Shown here piece by piece: positions 60,372 through 64,000 of a DNA stretch of 64,000 nucleotides. Location of the stretch: positions 186,001-250,000 of the forward strand of contig WLIV01000001.1 of NCBI GenBank assembly GCA_009702045.1, given 5' to 3'. Both the position numbers and the translations under genes were made by a program. The notes below the pieces were generated by a model that saw only the letters and a program-made list of their open reading frames with translations, was not told the DNA's origin and ran no database searches. The DNA is from Actinomycetota bacterium. GTDB taxonomy: Bacteria > Actinomycetota > Acidimicrobiia > Acidimicrobiales > Ilumatobacteraceae. Every line of letters begins with the position of its first letter. The stretch's first letter is position 1.

Positions 60372-61384
60372 GTGCGTCTCGGTGGTCGGTGGCGGCGGAC
60401 GACCGCACGGGAGCGTTCGAGGTCGCGGCCTTGATCGCGCAGGCACTCGGTGAAGGCCCGGTGTTGGTGACGGTCGGCGCGCCGGCTGCGGAGAGTGGTG
60501 TGGTCGACTTGGCCACACGTGGGCTCGGGGCCGCCGACGCCCGAACGATCGCCGCGGGTATTGAATCGCGCGACGGCTGGGCCGGCCACAAGATGGACTC
60601 CACGCTGCGCGGCAACTGGGCTGTGGAGGCACGGGCGCGCCGACAGGTGGGCGGTCGTCGCGTGGTGGTGCTACCCGGCTGGCCCGATCTGGGTCGCACC
60701 TGCGTGCGCGGTGTGGTGCGCTTGTTCGACGAGCAGGTGGGCGATATGCGTCAGCACATGCCCGAGGCCACCTTTGTGCCGCACGCTGCCGGCCTGGCTG
60801 CATGGGTGCGTACCGGTGGCGGCCTCGCAGTGTGCGATGTACCCGACACCGAGACGATGTACGCGATGGCCGCGACCCTTGCCGATGTCGACCCTGCAGA
60901 ATTGTTGGTGGTCGGACCAGCCGGGCCGTTGGCGGCGGCGTTCGCCGCGCACGTCGGGCGACCGCTGATGCCGTCGGCATCGCGTCCTGAGGTCGGTGAG
61001 CGGGTGCTGGTGGTCTGTGGCAGCGCGAACAGCACCTCGCGCCGTCAGATCGAACGACTGCGGATGAGCCGTCCGGATGTGGAGGTGCTCGCCGTCCCGG
61101 TACTGACGGACGATGCCGATCTCAACCCATGGCCCGCTCGCGAACTGGCTGAGCGTGCCCGCGTCCGCATTGGCGAACTGCAGCCGTCGGCACTCGTGAT
61201 CATCGGCGGCGACACAGCCGCGGCGGTACTGGGTGACGCACCCCGAAGGGTGGGCGGGATGATCGGGCCAGGGATGCCATGGGGCCTGGACGAGCATGGC
61301 GTCGGCCCGTTGGTGATCACCAAGGCCGGCGGTTTCGGCGGGCTGAATGCGCTCATCGACCTGTTCGGCGCGCAGACTGTCTGA
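60368..61384 (+). CDS. DUF1537 four-carbon-acid sugar kinase family protein (OtnK/DtnK-like)
   Basis: 338 residues, shorter than the usual ~420. DUF1537 kinases phosphorylate four-carbon acids such as D-threonate, L-threonate or D-erythronate. 'AADDRTGAFEVAAL' replaces the common ADDLTGA; 'GHKMDSTLRGNWAVEARA' is the substrate-binding K-x-D-S-T-L-R-G motif; 'LVIIGGDTAAAVL' and 'VITKAGGFGGLNAL' are the ATP-site motifs near the C-terminus. The reduced length comes from a shorter middle region. It is coupled to pdxA2 one nucleotide later, which strongly supports sugar-acid kinase function. Confidence 0.85.
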   Translation: MSASRWSVAADDRTGAFEVAALIAQALGEGPVLVTVGAPAAESGVVDLATRGLGAADARTIAAGIESRDGWAGHKMDSTLRGNWAVEARARRQVGGRRVVVLPGWPDLGRTCVRGVVRLFDEQVGDMRQHMPEATFVPHAAGLAAWVRTGGGLAVCDVPDTETMYAMAATLADVDPAELLVVGPAGPLAAAFAAHVGRPLMPSASRPEVGERVLVVCGSANSTSRRQIERLRMSRPDVEVLAVPVLTDDADLNPWPARELAERARVRIGELQPSALVIIGGDTAAAVLGDAPRRVGGMIGPGMPWGLDEHGVGPLVITKAGGFGGLNALIDLFGAQTV

Positions 61385-61385
61385 C

Positions 61386-62330
61386 ATGACTGCACCTCTG
61401 GCCATCACGATGGGTGACGCCTCGGGCGTCGGCCCGGAGATCCTGCTGCGCACGTTCTGTGAAGGTGGCCTCGGCGACGACGTGATCGTCTACGGCGACG
61501 CAGCCATCCTGCGCCACGGCGCGCGCATGCTCGGCCTGACGGTCGACTGGGATCAGCTCCCAATCGTCGACCTCGGCCTACTGGCATCGACCGATCATCG
61601 GCCGGGGCGGATCGACGAAGCAACCGGCGCTGCTGCGCGTGCGTACGTGGAGCGAGCGACACTTGATGCACTGGCGGGCAAAGTGGCCGGGTTGGTCACC
61701 ATGCCGATGAACAAGGAGGCAACGCAGCTCAGCGACCCGACGTTCGTCGGGCACACCGAGTTCGTCGCCCAGATCTGCGGTGTCGAGAAGGTGACGATGA
61801 TGCTCACCAACGGGCCACTCGCCGTCACTCACGTCAGCACCCACGTCTCGCTCGCCGAGGCGATCAACAGGGTACGCGCTGATCGGGTCCTCGATGTGGT
61901 GCACCTCACGGTCGACACGCTGCGCCGATTCATCCCCCGACCGCGTATCGCCGTGTGTGGGCTGAACCCGCACGCTGGCGAGAACGGCATGTTCGGCACC
62001 GAGGAGGCCGAGCACATCGTGCCCGCGATCGAGGCTGCCGTCGCCGAGGGCATCGACTGCACCGGCCCGCATCCGGCCGACACCGTGTTCTACCAAGCGT
62101 TACATCGCGGTCGGTTCGACGCCATCGTGTGCATGTACCACGACCAGGGTCACGGGCCGATGAAGCTGATCGCGTTCGACACTGGCGTGAACGTCACACT
62201 CGGTCTGCCGATCGTGCGCACGTCTGTCGACCACGGCACGGCGTACGACATCGCCTGGACCGGTCGGGCGTTCACCGACTCGCTGCACCACGCACTGGCC
62301 TACGCCCGCAAACTCGTCGCCAAGGGCTGA
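61386..62330 (+). CDS. pdxA2: 4-phospho-D-threonate/4-phospho-D-erythronate 3-dehydrogenase (PdxA2-like)
   Basis: 314 residues. It oxidises and decarboxylates the phosphorylated four-carbon acid made by the upstream kinase to give dihydroxyacetone phosphate. PdxA-family motifs: 'LAITMGDASGVGPEI', 'TMPMNKEATQ', 'FVGHTEFVAQICG', 'GLNPHAGENGMFGTEE' and the metal ligand segment 'CMYHDQGHGPMKLIAFD', then 'RTSVDHGTAYDIA'. By sequence alone PdxA (vitamin B6) and PdxA2 cannot be separated with certainty; the DUF1537 partner decides for PdxA2. It ends before a family 1 palindrome. Confidence 0.85.
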   Translation: MTAPLAITMGDASGVGPEILLRTFCEGGLGDDVIVYGDAAILRHGARMLGLTVDWDQLPIVDLGLLASTDHRPGRIDEATGAAARAYVERATLDALAGKVAGLVTMPMNKEATQLSDPTFVGHTEFVAQICGVEKVTMMLTNGPLAVTHVSTHVSLAEAINRVRADRVLDVVHLTVDTLRRFIPRPRIAVCGLNPHAGENGMFGTEEAEHIVPAIEAAVAEGIDCTGPHPADTVFYQALHRGRFDAIVCMYHDQGHGPMKLIAFDTGVNVTLGLPIVRTSVDHGTAYDIAWTGRAFTDSLHHALAYARKLVAKG

Positions 62331-62342
62331 TTCGGGCGGCTG

Positions 62343-62420
62343 CTGGGAAGCCCCGTTCCCGGTTTGCGGGACTCATCCTTCCCAGAACGGCGGGTGGGAC
62401 GGATCCTTCCCAGAAGCCGA
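62343..62420. repeat. Dispersed intergenic palindrome, family 1, copy 2
   Basis: Between convergent pdxA2 and the DinB-like gene. CTGGGAAG, 6 nt, TCCCG, 5 nt, CGGGA, 6 nt, CTTCCCAG spans 62343-62385, matching the spacing of copy 1 although the 6-nt spacers are different and not complementary here. A direct repeat ATCCTTCCCAGAA follows, and CCTTCCCAGAAGCCGA (62405-62420) is the exact inverse of a block in copy 1. Confidence 0.7.
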
Positions 62421-62427
62421 AGCCCGA

Positions 62428-63006
62428 CTAGGAGGTCATGCCGTTCAGGCCAACGAGGCCGCGGGCCAGTTCGATTTCGCCCATGTGGCGCAGGCCGTGC
62501 TGGTAGATCCAGCACTCGGTGGCATCGAGCAGGGTGATGCCCTGCGGCCCGGCGACGCGGGCGCTGTACGTGCTGGCGATCTGCGGCGGGAACGGGCGAG
62601 TGATGACCACCCGGTCGAGTTCGGCGGCATCGAGTTGTGCCAGCCACTCCTCGGTGCGGGTGAACACGGCGCGCATGTACTCCTGGAACGCCTCGTAATC
62701 GCCGATGCGTTGGTGGATCATCTCGTCGACCGTGCGGTGTTTGCCATGGTCGTCGATGGTCATGCCGACGCGGGCCTGCCACTCGGCATTCCAGATCGGC
62801 AGCGTGCCGGTCATCAACATGAACGATGCATCGATCATGTTCGTGATGTGGAACAGGCAGAACGCAATCGGCAGCACACCCTCGCGTTCAAAGTGGTTGA
62901 CGTGTTCGATGTCCATGGTGGACACCGCCTGGTGATAGAGCGAGTGCATCGCTTTCATGCGGCGCTGTAGCGAATCCAGCACGAGGACATTGGTTGCGTC
63001 GGCCAT
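62428..63006 (-). CDS. DinB-like (DinB_2) family protein
   Basis: 192 residues. A four-helix bundle pattern with potential metal-binding His residues: 'AMHSLYHQAV', 'LPIAFCLFHITNMID' and 'CWIYQHGLRHMGEIELARGLVG'. The last motif, H-x3-H-x-G-E, is typical of DinB/YfiT-type proteins. Members include thiol-dependent transferases (mycothiol or bacillithiol), but many have no known activity. AAAGAG lies upstream of ATG 63006. It is 14 nt downstream of the sulfatase gene and probably co-transcribed with it. Confidence 0.75.
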   Translation of the reverse strand: MADATNVLVLDSLQRRMKAMHSLYHQAVSTMDIEHVNHFEREGVLPIAFCLFHITNMIDASFMLMTGTLPIWNAEWQARVGMTIDDHGKHRTVDEMIHQRIGDYEAFQEYMRAVFTRTEEWLAQLDAAELDRVVITRPFPPQIASTYSARVAGPQGITLLDATECWIYQHGLRHMGEIELARGLVGLNGMTS

Positions 63007-63020
63007 GGTGAGTGCTCTTT

Positions 63021-64000
63021 CTATTCTCGTGCCATCTCGGCCGCAGCGGTGGCTGCGATGTCGGCCTTCGAGGCCCGCGTGTGGATGTCGAATCTGGCGA
63101 GGTGCACCGTGCCGGTGAATGCAAACGGCGCCGTGTAATCACCGACCGAGGGGGCGACACCATCGCGCCCGATGTCGAGGCCGGTGGACCCGAGCATGCG
63201 CACGATGCGCACGATGCCAGTGGAGGCCAGGTCGGCACCGTCGACGGCGATGTACAACGTGCCCTCGGTGCCGGGAGCGGCATCACCGCGTTCGAAGCGA
63301 GCGACGAATGTGTGGTCGCCCGGCGCGAGCGTCAGCGGGGCCGATGCGCGGTAGTGGTCGCCGAGCGCGTTGTAGTCGAAGTGCAGCACATCGTCCTTGA
63401 TGAAGAACGAGTGGCCGACGCTGTGGTTGCCGCGGGCATACAGCACACCCTCCAATCGGGGTCCACCTGGCACTGGCACCGTCGTATCGATCGTCAGTGT
63501 CCAGTTGCGGCCGCCGAGCGGCGGGCACACATCGGAGGGGATGTGCGAGATCGGTGCCAGGTACTCATAGGACAGCCGCGCATGCGGTGTGCCGGGGCGG
63601 GGTTCGCCGGAGAACAGTTCGATCGTGCGATCATCGAGCGGCAGCACACCCATCTCGCCGGCCTGCGACCACCACAGGTCGATCATCTCGCGCAGCTTCT
63701 CCGGCCGGTCGCCCGCGAGGTTGTGGCACTCGCTGAAGTCGGCGTCGAGGTCGAACAGTTCCCATTCGTCATCGTCATAGGCGTGTCCGGGCACGTGGTA
63801 GGTGGTGGCTTTCCAGGCCTTGCCCTCGGTGTCGAGTGCCCAGATGCCGCGGTGTCCCATCTGCTCGAAGTACTGCACTCGCCGTTGCGGTGGCGCGGCG
63901 GCGTCGGCGAACGTGGGGGCGATGGACGTGCCGTGCATCGGAATCTGCTCGAAACCGTTGGCGTGGGTGGGCGCCGAGGTGCCGGCGATGTCGAGCACGG
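63021..64000 (-). CDS. Sulfatase (arylsulfatase) family protein, C-terminal part; 5' end outside window
   Basis: The frame is open to the right edge; 326 residues of the C-terminal half are visible. 'HGTSIAPTFADAAAPPQRRVQYFEQMGHRGIWALDTEGKAWKATTYH' (positions ~20-68 of this part) and 'WELFDLDADFSECHNLAGDRPEKL' match the distal half of alkaline-phosphatase-fold sulfatases (the 'LYDLxxDPxExxNL' motif). The remaining ~230 residues form the C-terminal beta-rich domain ('GDHTFVARFERGD' and 'LDIGRDGVAPSVGDYTAPFAFTG'). The active-site C/S-x-P-x-R is beyond the edge, so activity is not proven here. The natural substrate is unknown. Confidence 0.85.
   Translation of the reverse strand, partial: VLDIAGTSAPTHANGFEQIPMHGTSIAPTFADAAAPPQRRVQYFEQMGHRGIWALDTEGKAWKATTYHVPGHAYDDDEWELFDLDADFSECHNLAGDRPEKLREMIDLWWSQAGEMGVLPLDDRTIELFSGEPRPGTPHARLSYEYLAPISHIPSDVCPPLGGRNWTLTIDTTVPVPGGPRLEGVLYARGNHSVGHSFFIKDDVLHFDYNALGDHYRASAPLTLAPGDHTFVARFERGDAAPGTEGTLYIAVDGADLASTGIVRIVRMLGSTGLDIGRDGVAPSVGDYTAPFAFTGTVHLARFDIHTRASKADIAATAAAEMARE

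Overview
This 64 kb window is GC-rich, densely coded DNA from one chromosome. An actinobacterial origin is supported by DUF3499 and DUF5719 proteins beside manB, a Trm112-like protein and sahH, by the F420 ligase gene cofE, a group II truncated haemoglobin, an ftsE-ftsX pair downstream of secA-prfB, and many actinobacterial-style hypotheticals. The secreted 'P-x-R-x-x-D-T/S-R' repeat proteins and the acyl-CoA-rich gene content suggest the class Acidimicrobiia (Ilumatobacter-like); that finer placement is inference. No rRNA, tRNA, CRISPR array, prophage or insertion sequence was recognised. No gene-free stretch exceeds about 180 bases.

Layout. 1-16.1 kb is an envelope and glycan block: a partial SpoIID-type protein with surface repeats, a GT2 glycosyltransferase/membrane protein, DUF5719, a membrane thioredoxin, ftsH (opposite strand), DUF3499, a CPBP protease, a large glycan-type membrane protein, manB, Trm112-like, and a second surface-repeat protein. 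16.1-19.5 kb is sulfur metabolism: ahcY, cysK, cysE. 19.5-21.3 kb holds a solitary AbiEi/DUF559-type gene between two inverted copies of a palindromic repeat, and a YczE-type membrane protein. 21.3-27.6 kb is comF, secA, prfB, ftsE, ftsX. 27.6-34 kb carries a crotonase, a haemoglobin, menB, a hydrolase-cofE pair, an SRPBCC protein and a two-domain secreted phosphodiesterase/esterase. 34-39 kb is a tight six-gene electron-transfer operon (cupredoxin, small membrane protein, NAD(P)H/Fe-S flavoprotein, cytochrome b, Rieske, cytochrome c).

39-41.8 kb is an aminotransferase-Lrp-psuG operon preceded by a perfect operator-like palindrome. 41.8-53.9 kb mixes a lipoprotein, a crotonase, an XRE-cupin/luciferase-like operon with its own palindrome, an MFS exporter, a sigma/anti-sigma-like pair, an orphan HyuA, a DEAD-box helicase, a VapBC pair, a FabH-like synthase and a tyrosine phosphatase. 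54-64 kb holds a dimethylglycine/sarcosine-dehydrogenase-like protein, an SCO6745-type protein, an acyl-CoA synthetase, a cupin lipoprotein, a GNAT, a DUF1537 kinase/PdxA2 pair, a DinB-like protein and the C-terminal part of a sulfatase running off the right edge.

Three things stand out beyond the gene list. Many genes have a TANNNT hexamer 6-10 nt before the start codon and no Shine-Dalgarno sequence, which points to widespread leaderless transcription and helped choose starts. At least two families of dispersed intergenic palindromes are present. Four regulatory palindromes sit at promoters next to plausible cognate genes (cysK, the Lrp operon, the XRE-cupin operon, vapBC).
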